Positions 41,377 through 50,028 of a stretch of 64,000 nucleotides of DNA are shown here, one piece after another. Under the pieces are notes generated by a model. That model saw only the letters and a list, made by a program, of their open reading frames with translations. It had not been told where the DNA came from and made no database searches. This stretch comes from CAZEKB01 sp964512225 (GTDB lineage: Bacteria > Myxococcota_A > UBA796 > UBA9615): NCBI GenBank assembly GCA_964512225.1, contig CAZEKB010000023.1, positions 1 to 64,000 of the forward strand. The letters run 5' to 3'. The position numbers were made by a program, and so were the translations under genes. Every line of letters starts with the position of its first letter. Position 1 is the stretch's first letter.

Positions 41377-41409
41377 GTAGACCGCCGTCGCTCGCGACGG
41401 CGTTTCTAC
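41377..41409. terminator. Perfect-stem hairpin between convergent genes
   Basis: GCCGTCG (41384-41390) pairs perfectly with CGACGGC (41395-41401) around a CTCG loop. The stem is extended by GTAGA (41377-41381) pairing with TCTAC (41405-41409). It lies 8 bp past the stop of the minus-strand gene and after the plus-strand peptide frame, in the right place for a bidirectional terminator. Confidence 0.55.
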
Positions 41410-41417
41410 TTGGGGCT

Positions 41418-44400
41418 TCACAGGTCGAAGAAGACCTCGGGGGGCGGGTCCGTACAGGGCCCGCCTTCGATCGTCTCGGCGTGCACGCGGCCTCCCGGCG
41501 AGACGATCCTGACGTTCAGCCGGTGCCGAGGCTCGGCCCCCTCTTCCAGCCCCTGATCGGTGCACGTCGGCGCGTTCGGCTCGAGGAACCGCACCGAGCG
41601 CATGTCTTCGGAGGGGTCGGTCACCCGCACCCGCCCGGGGGGCGTCGGCGGCACTCGGTAGCGTCGGAGCTCCAGGTGCTCGAAGGACCAGCTGCCGTCG
41701 GGCAGCAGGTGGTCGTCGGCCCACTGCAGCGCCCTCGCCGCGGCGTCGGCCGAGAACTTCGCGCGCCCGAACATGCGCTCGTCGACCACGCCGACCCACA
41801 GCCGGTGGAAGTGCCCGTTGGTCGCGCTGGTCTCGAACGGGAGCGCCTCGTCGATGGCCTCGAGGAAGACGCGCTTGCCGTCGATCTCCCACGCGACGCC
41901 GTCCTCGCGGTCCACGAGGCGGGCGTCCCCCCGCGTCAGGTAGTGGCTCAGGGGACCGCGTTGGCCCCACAGGGGCAGGACGGCCACGGCGTCGCGGTCG
42001 GCGAGTTCGGCGAGGATGCGGTCGGCGGCGTCGTCGTAGGCGGGCCGCGGCGACGCCGCCGGGGCGATCGCGAGGCGGAAGGCCGACAGGGTCCACAGCA
42101 GCCCCGCCGCGACGACGAGGAGACGCTCGACCCGGCCCGCGCGGAACGCGAAGACGACGCCCAGCGCGCCGCACCCCATCAGCAGCGGCGCGAACCACGA
42201 CACCCAGCGGAAGCCGTAGAACACCCGCCCGTCGAGGTGGTCGACGAGGTTGGCGTGGAAGAAGAAGGTGCCTCCCGCCCAGGCGGCCGCGGCGGCGAGG
42301 AGGAGCAGGCCGATCTGGGCGTCGCGACGCAGGACGGCCACGAGCCCCACCGCGGCCAGGCCGAACCCGAGGAGCGCCCCCCCGGGCCCGTCGCCGGGGT
42401 GGGCGCCCGCGGTGACCGTCGCGAACTCGCCCAGGAACGCCCACCGGCCCGGGTCGAGCGGATAGACGGACGCGAACAGTCGCGTATCCAGCGCGACGGT
42501 CGCGAACGAAGCGAAGTGCAGGAAGGACCAGCCGAGCGGCAGCGGCGCGAGCAGCAGCGCGGCCTTCAGCGCGCTGCGCCCCGCCTCCGCCCAGCGGGGA
42601 TCGTCCCGGCGCCGGGCCACGAAGACGCTCACCGCGACCACCTGCGCGGCCCCCAGGATCGCGACCGTGTAGTGGCACAGGAACCCCGCCACGAGGCACC
42701 CCACCCAGGCCCGCCACGAGCCCGGCGTGCCCTGCTCCAGCGCGCGGATCATCAGCTCGATCGAGCCCACCGACACGAGGGCCGTGAACGCGTACGGCGT
42801 GGCGTCCGCGCCGGGGTGCACGCCCGTGGCCGTGAGCGCGTACAGCCCCGCGGCCAGCAGCCCCGCGGTGGGGTCGACCCGGCGCAGGAGCCGGTGCAGC
42901 ACCCACACGGTCGCGAGGGACGCCGCGAAGGACGGCAGGCGCAGGGCCCACGCGGCGTCGGTGATCGCGCCGATCCCGGAGAGGAGCGCGTGCCACAGCG
43001 GGGGGTGGGTGACCTCCAGGCTCGCGGGCTCGAGCACGGCCTGCAGGACGCGCTCGCCCAGGGGCGTGGCGATCGTGCCGTCGACGTCCACCGGCACGAT
43101 CCGGCGCGAGCCGGGCCCGTAGGTGTGCTCGATGAGCTCGAGGGGACCGGAGACCAGGCGCGGGATCCGGGCGATCGCCGCCGCGACCAGGATGGCGATG
43201 AGCCCCATCCGCTCGCCGGGGACCATCGGGGGGGCCTCCCCCCCGGCCCGTGGAGCCCCCGTGCGTCGGCCCGCGCCGGGTCCGATCGACGCCGTCCTCG
43301 GCCCCGGGCCCGGGGCGGGCGCCGCGGGTCGCAGGAGGCGCAGCCCGAGCAAGCCCCCGCCGTAGAGCAGGAGCACCAGGAGGACCGGTGCCATCCACCA
43401 GCCCGCGAGCGGGCCCCCGTCCGCGCGGGCCAGCGCGGGGCCGCGAGGCAGGGCCCGGAACCGGACGAAGCCGCGGGGGCCCCGGGGGGGGACCGGCGCG
43501 AGGTCGTGGGGCAGGTGGAACGTCACCGTCGGGCCGTCGGGCCGGAGGATCCGCTGCCGCAGGAAGACCCACACGTCGCCGTCGGGCTCGTCGTACTCGG
43601 CGACCCAGGTCCCGTCCTCCCGCACCGGGACCGTGGCGAGCGGGGGCTCGGCCAGGTCCAGCGATCCGACGACCAGCACCTCGTGGGTGGAGCTCGGGTC
43701 GAGGGGAGCGACCGACCCCCGCAGCTCCGCGGCGGCGGCGGGGGCGGCGAGCGTCCCGGCGAGCACGGCCGTCAGGGCGAGGGCGGTGAGCGTCGTCCGC
43801 GGGTCCCGGCGGGGCAGGCCCGCGCCGAGCCCCAGGAGGAGCATCCAGCCGACGGCGCCCGCCGCGAGCGTCCCGACCAGGCCGGGGGGCCGGAAGCGGA
43901 GCCGGAACGACGTCGTCCCGGCGGGGACCACCACCCCCGTCTGCACCTGGTTGACGGGGAAGGTGCGCAGCGTGCCCGACGCGGTCTCGGCCCGGCGGCC
44001 GGCGTGCGTCCGCTCGGGGAGCACCACCACGACCTCGCGGTCCGCCCGGACCACGACGCGGCCCCCGTCCACCGAGCAGGTCGCGCCTCCGGGGAGGCCG
44101 GGGGAGTCGGCCGACTCCAGGACACCGAGCTCGAGGCCCGCGGCCAGGCTCGCCTCCACGCGCGCCGAGGGATCGTCCACCCGCTCCCACCGCGTCGGGA
44201 ACCAGCACGGCGGGGGCGGGGCGGGGGACCGAAACGCGATCTCGTCGCCCCACACGGCGACGGGCACGGCGTGCAGGGCCATCGTGCGGGTGCCGAGGCC
44301 GTCGGGGGTGCCGAACAGCGCCCGCAGGACGTCGTCGTCCCCCTGCACGGTCTGCAGCTGATCGGCCAGGGGGGTGAGCGCGGCGATCTGTCGCGCGGGC

Positions 44401-46034
44401 GGCAGCTTGCTCCGTCCCGCGACGCCCCGGATGCCCGTCGCCACGCCGTAGTGCGGCGGGATCGCCCGCCCGAGCAGGTCCGCCTGCTGGGCGGGGGCGT
44501 CGATCTCGGGCACACGGACGTCCCACTCGACGCCGGTCCGCACGTCGGCCTCCCCGGCGGCGGTCAGCGCGGAGTCGAACCCCTGGGCGAGGTCCTGGAT
44601 GTCGAGGTAGCCGTCGGCGAGCAGGGCCGGATCGGTGCGGATGGCCGAGGCGGGCACGAGCGGGGTGGACGGCACGACGGCGTGGGCGCGGATCGAGAAG
44701 AGGGCGACATCCGCCGCCGCGACCAAGAGCAGCAGCCCCCGACGGCGGTCGGCGGACTCCACCGAGCGGAAGATCACGACCACGAGCGCGAGGGTCGCGG
44801 CGGCCTGCGCGGCCCCCAGCGCCGAGGTGCCCACCGGCGCCTCGCTGCCGAGCAGCCACCGGGCGAGGGGCCGCGCGAGGGTGGCCAGGGCGAACAGCCC
44901 CAGGACTGCCATCGGGGCGGCCCCCGCCCGCAGGCGTCGGACGAGCGCGGGGGCGGGGATCTCCGTGAGGCGGTCCAACGCCTGCGCCCCCAGGATCGCG
45001 GCCGGGTAGAGGGCGAGCGCGGCGTAGACGAGGTCGACCGGCGACGACACCACGCGCAGGGGGGCGAACACCCAGCGCAGGCCGGGCACCGCGGAGGCGC
45101 CCGCGCCGAAGAGGAGGAGCGCCCAGAGCACCATCCGGCGGTCGCGGAGCGGGACCACGCGAAGGGCGCCGAGCACGAACGCGACGGCGAGCACCGGCCC
45201 CGGGGTCAGGTCGCGGACGAGGACCCGCGGGGTGGGGGCGAGCCACCCCGCGAGGTTGCCGAGGCCGAGCGCCTGGTCGACGGGCAGGCCGCCCCCGCGG
45301 GCCCCCGCCTCCCCCAGCTCCAGGAGCATGGGGACGTACCCGGGCGCGCCCGCGAGCAACCCCAGTCCGCCCGCGATGGCCGCGCCGCGCAGGTCCCGTC
45401 CGCGCACGACCGCCCACAGCGCGAGCGCGGCCCCGGCCGTCGCCGCGACGCGCAGGTGCGTCCCCAGCAGCAGGAGCGCGATCGCCGCGCCCCCGGCGGC
45501 GAGCAGCCGTCGTCGTCGTCGGCCCTCGGCCTCGGCCGCGAGGTGGAGGCAGCCCAGCACGACCGGGAACCACACGAAGGCGGGCCAGGAGTCGAACTGC
45601 GCGTCGATCACGGCCGACGCGCCGATCGGTCCGACGGCGATCGCCAGGCCCGCGATGGTGGCGGACGCCGAGCTCGCCCCGTGGACTCGCACGGCCCAGC
45701 GCGTAGCCACGAACGTCCCGATCCCATGGAGGATCGTCACGACGAGCAGGGCGGGGAGCGCGGGGGCGACGAGGCCCGGCAGGACCCCCGGATAGAAGGG
45801 GCCCATGGGGACCACGTCCGCGAACAGCGAGACCCCGCCGAGCTTGCCCGGGACCCACCACGGCGACGTGCCCGTGGCGAGCGCGTGGCGCAGCCACTCC
45901 CACGACGGCAGCGCGTAGTAGAGCGCGTCGTCGGGCACGTCGACGCCGTCGGCGACGAGCAGCGGCCCGAGCAGCGCGGCGAGGGCGACCCCGGCGACGG
46001 CGAGCTGCGTCCTGGGATCCTCCCACCGGCTCAT
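41418..46034 (-). CDS. Giant double GT-C-type membrane protein (YfhO-like plus PMT-like)
   Basis: A 1538-residue integral membrane protein with two transmembrane blocks. The first (about 12-480) opens with PDDALYYALPSWEWL and GTSPWWVPGKLGG, the loop pattern of YfhO-type GT-C proteins. A largely extracytoplasmic beta-rich region (about 500-880) follows. The second block (about 945-1380) has DVDGTIATPLGERVL and EVTHPPLWHAL, where the HPPL motif is typical of PMT/ArnT-like lipid-linked glycosyltransferases. A soluble tail (about 1385-1538) ends the protein. Both halves probably use polyprenyl-phosphate sugars. ATG 46034 is preferred over the in-frame TTG at 46043; TACTCT lies 8 nt upstream of the ATG. 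Confidence 0.8.
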   Translation of the reverse strand: MSRWEDPRTQLAVAGVALAALLGPLLVADGVDVPDDALYYALPSWEWLRHALATGTSPWWVPGKLGGVSLFADVVPMGPFYPGVLPGLVAPALPALLVVTILHGIGTFVATRWAVRVHGASSASATIAGLAIAVGPIGASAVIDAQFDSWPAFVWFPVVLGCLHLAAEAEGRRRRRLLAAGGAAIALLLLGTHLRVAATAGAALALWAVVRGRDLRGAAIAGGLGLLAGAPGYVPMLLELGEAGARGGGLPVDQALGLGNLAGWLAPTPRVLVRDLTPGPVLAVAFVLGALRVVPLRDRRMVLWALLLFGAGASAVPGLRWVFAPLRVVSSPVDLVYAALALYPAAILGAQALDRLTEIPAPALVRRLRAGAAPMAVLGLFALATLARPLARWLLGSEAPVGTSALGAAQAAATLALVVVIFRSVESADRRRGLLLLVAAADVALFSIRAHAVVPSTPLVPASAIRTDPALLADGYLDIQDLAQGFDSALTAAGEADVRTGVEWDVRVPEIDAPAQQADLLGRAIPPHYGVATGIRGVAGRSKLPPARQIAALTPLADQLQTVQGDDDVLRALFGTPDGLGTRTMALHAVPVAVWGDEIAFRSPAPPPPCWFPTRWERVDDPSARVEASLAAGLELGVLESADSPGLPGGATCSVDGGRVVVRADREVVVVLPERTHAGRRAETASGTLRTFPVNQVQTGVVVPAGTTSFRLRFRPPGLVGTLAAGAVGWMLLLGLGAGLPRRDPRTTLTALALTAVLAGTLAAPAAAAELRGSVAPLDPSSTHEVLVVGSLDLAEPPLATVPVREDGTWVAEYDEPDGDVWVFLRQRILRPDGPTVTFHLPHDLAPVPPRGPRGFVRFRALPRGPALARADGGPLAGWWMAPVLLVLLLYGGGLLGLRLLRPAAPAPGPGPRTASIGPGAGRRTGAPRAGGEAPPMVPGERMGLIAILVAAAIARIPRLVSGPLELIEHTYGPGSRRIVPVDVDGTIATPLGERVLQAVLEPASLEVTHPPLWHALLSGIGAITDAAWALRLPSFAASLATVWVLHRLLRRVDPTAGLLAAGLYALTATGVHPGADATPYAFTALVSVGSIELMIRALEQGTPGSWRAWVGCLVAGFLCHYTVAILGAAQVVAVSVFVARRRDDPRWAEAGRSALKAALLLAPLPLGWSFLHFASFATVALDTRLFASVYPLDPGRWAFLGEFATVTAGAHPGDGPGGALLGFGLAAVGLVAVLRRDAQIGLLLLAAAAAWAGGTFFFHANLVDHLDGRVFYGFRWVSWFAPLLMGCGALGVVFAFRAGRVERLLVVAAGLLWTLSAFRLAIAPAASPRPAYDDAADRILAELADRDAVAVLPLWGQRGPLSHYLTRGDARLVDREDGVAWEIDGKRVFLEAIDEALPFETSATNGHFHRLWVGVVDERMFGRAKFSADAAARALQWADDHLLPDGSWSFEHLELRRYRVPPTPPGRVRVTDPSEDMRSVRFLEPNAPTCTDQGLEEGAEPRHRLNVRIVSPGGRVHAETIEGGPCTDPPPEVFFDL

Positions 46035-46042
46035 GGACCCCA

Positions 46043-46087
46043 AGAGTAGACGACGACGGTCCCGGGGGCGGTGTCGGCGGGCATGAT
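46043..46087. promoter_or_regulatory. Divergent leaderless promoter pair (TACTCT minus, CATGAT plus)
   Basis: Minus-strand TACTCT (46043-46048) lies 8 nt before ATG 46034. Plus-strand CATGAT (46082-46087) lies 6 nt before GTG 46094. The two starts are 59 bp apart and no Shine-Dalgarno sequence is seen for either. Confidence 0.35.
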
Positions 46088-46093
46088 GCGACC

Positions 46094-47521
46094 GTGCAAA
46101 CGGCCATCGTTCAGGCGGGGGCGGTCGACGAGTCGCTCGCGCTCTGCGACCTCGCCGGGGAGCTCGGAGCGGCGGGTCACGACGTCGGGCTCGTCCTCGA
46201 GGCGCAGGAGCCGGACTTCGAGGCCGCGGTCGCGCGGCTGGCCCCCGACGTCGTGTTCGTGCAGGCGGCGTTCATGGGCGAGCAGTGGGTCCGGCGGATC
46301 CTCCCCCGCCTGCCCCCGGGCGTCCCCGCCGTCCTCGTGGGCACCGCGGCGACGTTCGACCCCGACCTCGTCGTGCGGGTGGGGGCCTGGGGCGCGCTCC
46401 AGGGAGAGCTCGACGACTCCGGGCCCGCCCTGGTCGCTGCGCTCGCCGGGGGCGACCTCGCCGCCGTCCCCGGCCTGGTCCGGCCCGACGGCGTCGGGGG
46501 CACGACCGGCGTCCCCTGGGGCGATCCCCCGGGCGACCTCGACGTTCGACCGCTCCCGGACCGCGCGCTGTACTTCGACCGCTACCCCGCCCTCGGCCGG
46601 TTCCCCTGGAAGCGGTTCGCGACCGGCCGGGGGTGCGTCCACTCCTGCGGCTTCTGCTACCTGCCCGGCCTGCGCGAGAGCTACGGCGGGGCCCGCGCGG
46701 CGGTGCGGCGCAAGTCGGTGAGCCGGGTCATCGAGGAGGTGCGCGCGGTGCGGGCCCGCTGGCCGCTCACGCACATCCACTTCGCCGACGACCTGTTCGC
46801 CCCGAAGCGGGCGTGGCTCGAGGAGCTGGCGGAGCGCTTCCCCCGGGAGATCGGCGTCCCCTTCTCCTGCAATACGTCGCCCGAGACGATCACGGAGCGC
46901 AACGCGGTGCTGCTGGGGATCGCGGGCGCGCGCGTGGTGGGGATCGGCCTCGAGACGGGCACCGAGCGCAACCGCAGCGAGCTGCTCGGTCGGCCCACGA
47001 AGGACGCGGCCATCCGCGCGGCGGCGTCGCGGCTCAAGGCCCAGGGCGTGCGCCTGCTGACGTTCAACATGATCGCGAACCCCGGCGAGACGGTGGAGGA
47101 CGCGATCGCCACCGTGCGGCTCAACCAGGAGCTCGGCACGGACTTCCCCCGCATCAACCTGGCCTACCCCGCGCCCGGGTCGCACCTGGAGACGCTGATG
47201 GCGGAGCGGGGCATCCCCCCGATCGCCCCCGACGCTCACGAGCGCAGCGACTGGCGAGCGTGGTGCGCCGAGGGCGACCCGGTGCCCTACGAGGTCCTGG
47301 CTCGGCTGTTCCGCCTCGCCGTGCGCCGCCGCCTCCCCGAGCCCCTCCTGCGGCGCCTCATGACTCGGATCCCGGACGCGAAGTGGTTGCTGCCTCTGGT
47401 CTTGTACGATGCGAGCGTCGAGATGCGGTGGAGCGGTGTCCCGTTGTGGGAGGCCGTGCGCTACGGGTGGCGAGTGGGCCCCCCGAATCGTCGCGTGACG
47501 TACCACGAGAGCCTCCCCTGA
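46094..47521 (+). CDS. Radical SAM protein with N-terminal B12-binding-like domain
   Basis: A 475-residue iron-sulfur enzyme. The [4Fe-4S]/SAM motif is C181-x3-C185-x2-C188 in GRGCVHSCGFCYLP. Later family landmarks are THIHFADDLFA, GIGLETGTERN and TFNMIANPGETVEDA. The N-terminal 125 residues form a Rossmann-like domain in the place of the cobalamin-binding domain of B12-radical SAM enzymes. I do not see the DxHxxG base-off cobalamin motif, so cobalamin binding is uncertain. The reaction is unknown; many relatives act in cofactor, lipid or natural-product methylation. The stop overlaps the following ATG by one base (TGATG), coupling it to a Ser/Thr kinase. Confidence 0.88.
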   Translation: MQTAIVQAGAVDESLALCDLAGELGAAGHDVGLVLEAQEPDFEAAVARLAPDVVFVQAAFMGEQWVRRILPRLPPGVPAVLVGTAATFDPDLVVRVGAWGALQGELDDSGPALVAALAGGDLAAVPGLVRPDGVGGTTGVPWGDPPGDLDVRPLPDRALYFDRYPALGRFPWKRFATGRGCVHSCGFCYLPGLRESYGGARAAVRRKSVSRVIEEVRAVRARWPLTHIHFADDLFAPKRAWLEELAERFPREIGVPFSCNTSPETITERNAVLLGIAGARVVGIGLETGTERNRSELLGRPTKDAAIRAAASRLKAQGVRLLTFNMIANPGETVEDAIATVRLNQELGTDFPRINLAYPAPGSHLETLMAERGIPPIAPDAHERSDWRAWCAEGDPVPYEVLARLFRLAVRRRLPEPLLRRLMTRIPDAKWLLPLVLYDASVEMRWSGVPLWEAVRYGWRVGPPNRRVTYHESLP

Positions 47522-48975
47522 TGATCTGGAAGAAGCGCCCCGGGCGGCGCGACGAGAAGGCGACCAGGCGCTTCCCGGGGGCCGAGATCTCTCGGTCCGG
47601 GGCGGACCTCGTCGTGCCCGAGGGGGACGCCGACGACACATTCGACACGGGCGCCGAAGAGGCCCCGCTGGTCCTCATCGTGGTGGACGGCCGGCCCGGC
47701 GCGGCCGCTCCGGAGACGGCCTTCCGGGCGCTCGGCTACCGCACCCGGGTCGAGCAGTCCGGGCCCGACGCGGTGTTCGCGCTCGACTCGGAGTCGCCCG
47801 AGGTCGTATTCCTCGACTGCTGGCGGTCCGAGATGGACCCCATGTCCTTCCTGAACGTCGCCCAGCGGATGCGCCCCGACCTCGGCGCGTCGGTCATCGC
47901 GCTCGTGCCGTCGGAGGACGACGGCTTCCGCAGAGCGCTCCTCGAGGACGCGGGCGTCGAGGCCCTGGTGTCGCCCCCCCTCACTGCGGGATCGGTGGCC
48001 GGGGCCGTGGGCCGGGTGCGCCTGCGCGAGCTCGCCCCCATCGGCGCGGCCACGGTCGCGGAGACCGAAGACGTGGCGGTGGTGGAGGAGGCCGAGCCCT
48101 CGATGCGCGTGCAGGTCGTGCCGTCGGGCGAGGTGCGAGCCCCGGGCGAGGTGATCGACGGTCGGTACGAGGTCCTGGGCCTGTTCGGCAAGGGCGGGGC
48201 GGCCCACGTCTACCGGGTCAAGGACCGGGTCCGCGACGAGGAGCTCGCCCTCAAGCTGCTCAAGGCCAACGCGCTCGACCCCCACGCGGAGCGGCGGTTC
48301 GAGCGCGAGCTGCGCATCCTCGCGTCGCTCGAGAACCCGAGCATCGTCCGCACCTACGACAACGGCCGCCTCGACGGTCGGCCCTACTTCACGATGGAGG
48401 CGCTGGACGGTCGCACGCTGCGCCGGTTCATGCGCGAGGTCTCGGCTCGCGACCTGTCCACCCGCTTCGCGATCGAGCTGCTGCTTCACATCTGCCGGGG
48501 GCTCGCGGCGACCCATCGGCTCGGCGTCATCCACCGCGACATCAAGCCGTCGAACCTCTTCGTCGTGGGGGACGGGCCCCAGGTCAAGCTGACGGACTTC
48601 GGCATCGCCCGGGACGACGATCCGAGCTCGGCGATGACGACGATCGGGATCGTCGTGGGCACGCCGGGCTACGTCGCCCCCGAGCGCCTCGTCGTGGGCG
48701 GGCCGCACGCTCCGGCGTCCGACATCTTCAGCCTCGGCGTGGTGGGATACGAACTGTTCGCGCGGCGGCGTCCGTTCCAGGGGAGGAACCCGGCCGACCT
48801 GCTGCGCGCCATGACCGAGGAGTCTCCGATGCCGCTGACGAAGATCGATTCCCGTGTGCCCCACTCGCTCGACGCGCTGCTGCGCTCGATGGTCGCGCCC
48901 GAGCCCGGGCAGCGGCCGCGCAGCGTGGTCGACGTGGCCTCCGAGCTCCGGCGGATCCGGGCGGCTCTGCGATGA
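47521..48975 (+). CDS. Ser/Thr protein kinase with N-terminal pseudo-receiver domain
   Basis: A 484-residue soluble kinase. Residues about 48-170 have the receiver pattern (VLIVVDGRPG, FLDCW with D99), but only one acid of the DD pair remains and the conserved Lys position is Pro (VSPPL). It is therefore probably not a normal phospho-receiver. The Hanks-type kinase domain (about 214-480) is intact: glycine loop GLFGKGGAAHVY, K245 in ALKLLK, HRD motif H338-R-D340 in VIHRDIKPSN, DFG at 359-361 and APE in YVAPERL. It lacks a membrane anchor and sensor domain. It sits between a radical SAM gene (1-nt overlap) and an RCC1 lipoprotein gene (ATGA). Confidence 0.9.
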   Translation: MIWKKRPGRRDEKATRRFPGAEISRSGADLVVPEGDADDTFDTGAEEAPLVLIVVDGRPGAAAPETAFRALGYRTRVEQSGPDAVFALDSESPEVVFLDCWRSEMDPMSFLNVAQRMRPDLGASVIALVPSEDDGFRRALLEDAGVEALVSPPLTAGSVAGAVGRVRLRELAPIGAATVAETEDVAVVEEAEPSMRVQVVPSGEVRAPGEVIDGRYEVLGLFGKGGAAHVYRVKDRVRDEELALKLLKANALDPHAERRFERELRILASLENPSIVRTYDNGRLDGRPYFTMEALDGRTLRRFMREVSARDLSTRFAIELLLHICRGLAATHRLGVIHRDIKPSNLFVVGDGPQVKLTDFGIARDDDPSSAMTTIGIVVGTPGYVAPERLVVGGPHAPASDIFSLGVVGYELFARRRPFQGRNPADLLRAMTEESPMPLTKIDSRVPHSLDALLRSMVAPEPGQRPRSVVDVASELRRIRAALR

Positions 48976-50018
48976 AACGCTTCCTGGTCGGCCTCCTCCC
49001 CGTCGCCCTCCTCGCCTGCGATCCGCCCCGGGAGGGGGACGAGCCCGGCGAGTGCAGCGACGGCATCGACAACAACAACGACGGCGCGGTCGACTGCGCC
49101 GACGAGCAGTGCCTCCGGTCGCCGGACTGCGCCGGGGACGACGACGACGTGGTGGACGACGACGACGCGGTGGACGACGACGACGCGGTGGACGACGACG
49201 ACGCGGGCCCGGGCGACTGGGTCGACATCACCGCCGGCGACTTCCACTCCTGCGCGCTCGACTCGAACGGGAACGTCGCGTGCTGGGGCTGGAACCACGC
49301 GGGCCAGGGCACCTCCCCCGGCGTCGCGTTCACGAACATCGGCGCCGGGTGGTCCCACACCTGCGGGCAGGACGAGGCGGGCGTCGTGCACTGCTTCGGC
49401 CGGGACGACGAGCTCGACTGGGGCCAGGGCGAAGCGCCGGAGTCGCCGTTCGCGAGCATGGGCGTCGGGTCCCACCACACCTGCGGCGTGGGCGAGGACG
49501 GCGCCTCCACCTGCTGGGGTCGCAACGAGGACGGGCAGACCGACGTCCCCGCGGGGGCCTACGTCGAGATCCAGGGCGGCAAGTTCCACACCTGCGGGCT
49601 GCGCACCGACGGCGAGATCACGTGCTGGGGCGACGAGAGCGAGGGGCAGCTCGAGGCGCCCCCCGGCCCGTACGAGCACTTCGCGGTGGGCGAGTTCGCG
49701 GGGTGCGGCGTGCTCCGCAGCGGCGACGTCGTGTGCTGGGGGATCGACCAAGGCGACCTGCTGAGCCCCCCGCAGGAGCCGTTCACGGCCCTCACGGTCG
49801 GCAAGGCGCACGCCTGCGGCCTGAACGTCGGCGGGAGCGTGACCTGCTGGGGCGTGGGCCGCAGCGGCGAGACCGAGGTCCCCGCGGGGTCGACCTGGGT
49901 CGCGATCGACGCGGGATCGAGTCACACCTGCGGCATCACGACCGGCGGCGAGCTCGGCTGCTGGGGCAGCGACGAGACCGAGAAGGGCGAGGAGGTGGGT
50001 CAGTCGACCCCGCCGTGA
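48972..50018 (+). CDS. RCC1-repeat lipoprotein with poly-Asp tether
   Basis: A 348-residue predicted lipoprotein (lipobox ALLACDPP, C16). A calcium-type Asp/Cys module (DGIDNNNDGAVDC) precedes a tether of four Asp4 blocks spaced by two residues. The remainder is about seven RCC1-like blades with the recurring core CALDSNGNVACWGWN, HTCGVGEDGASTCWGRN and so on, which should close into a beta-propeller. Each blade carries two cysteines, probably a disulfide. Such exported propellers mediate protein contacts. It overlaps the kinase stop by 4 nt. Confidence 0.88.
   Translation: MKRFLVGLLPVALLACDPPREGDEPGECSDGIDNNNDGAVDCADEQCLRSPDCAGDDDDVVDDDDAVDDDDAVDDDDAGPGDWVDITAGDFHSCALDSNGNVACWGWNHAGQGTSPGVAFTNIGAGWSHTCGQDEAGVVHCFGRDDELDWGQGEAPESPFASMGVGSHHTCGVGEDGASTCWGRNEDGQTDVPAGAYVEIQGGKFHTCGLRTDGEITCWGDESEGQLEAPPGPYEHFAVGEFAGCGVLRSGDVVCWGIDQGDLLSPPQEPFTALTVGKAHACGLNVGGSVTCWGVGRSGETEVPAGSTWVAIDAGSSHTCGITTGGELGCWGSDETEKGEEVGQSTPP
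49137..49205. repeat. 18-bp in-frame tandem repeat encoding Asp4-Ala-Val
   Basis: Near-identical 18-bp units (GTGGACGACGACGACGCG and variants) encode the repeated DDDDAV tether of the RCC1 lipoprotein. Copy-number slippage would change tether length in steps of six residues without a frameshift. Confidence 0.75.
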
Positions 50019-50028
50019 TCGAGAGCCG

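Noticed and set aside
41332..46107. Very long overlapping open frames on both strands across the double GT-C gene
   Set aside because: GC-rich DNA leaves alternative frames open. Those translations are Arg/Pro/Gly/Ala-rich without domain motifs, while the chosen frame has coherent membrane helices and GT-C motifs.
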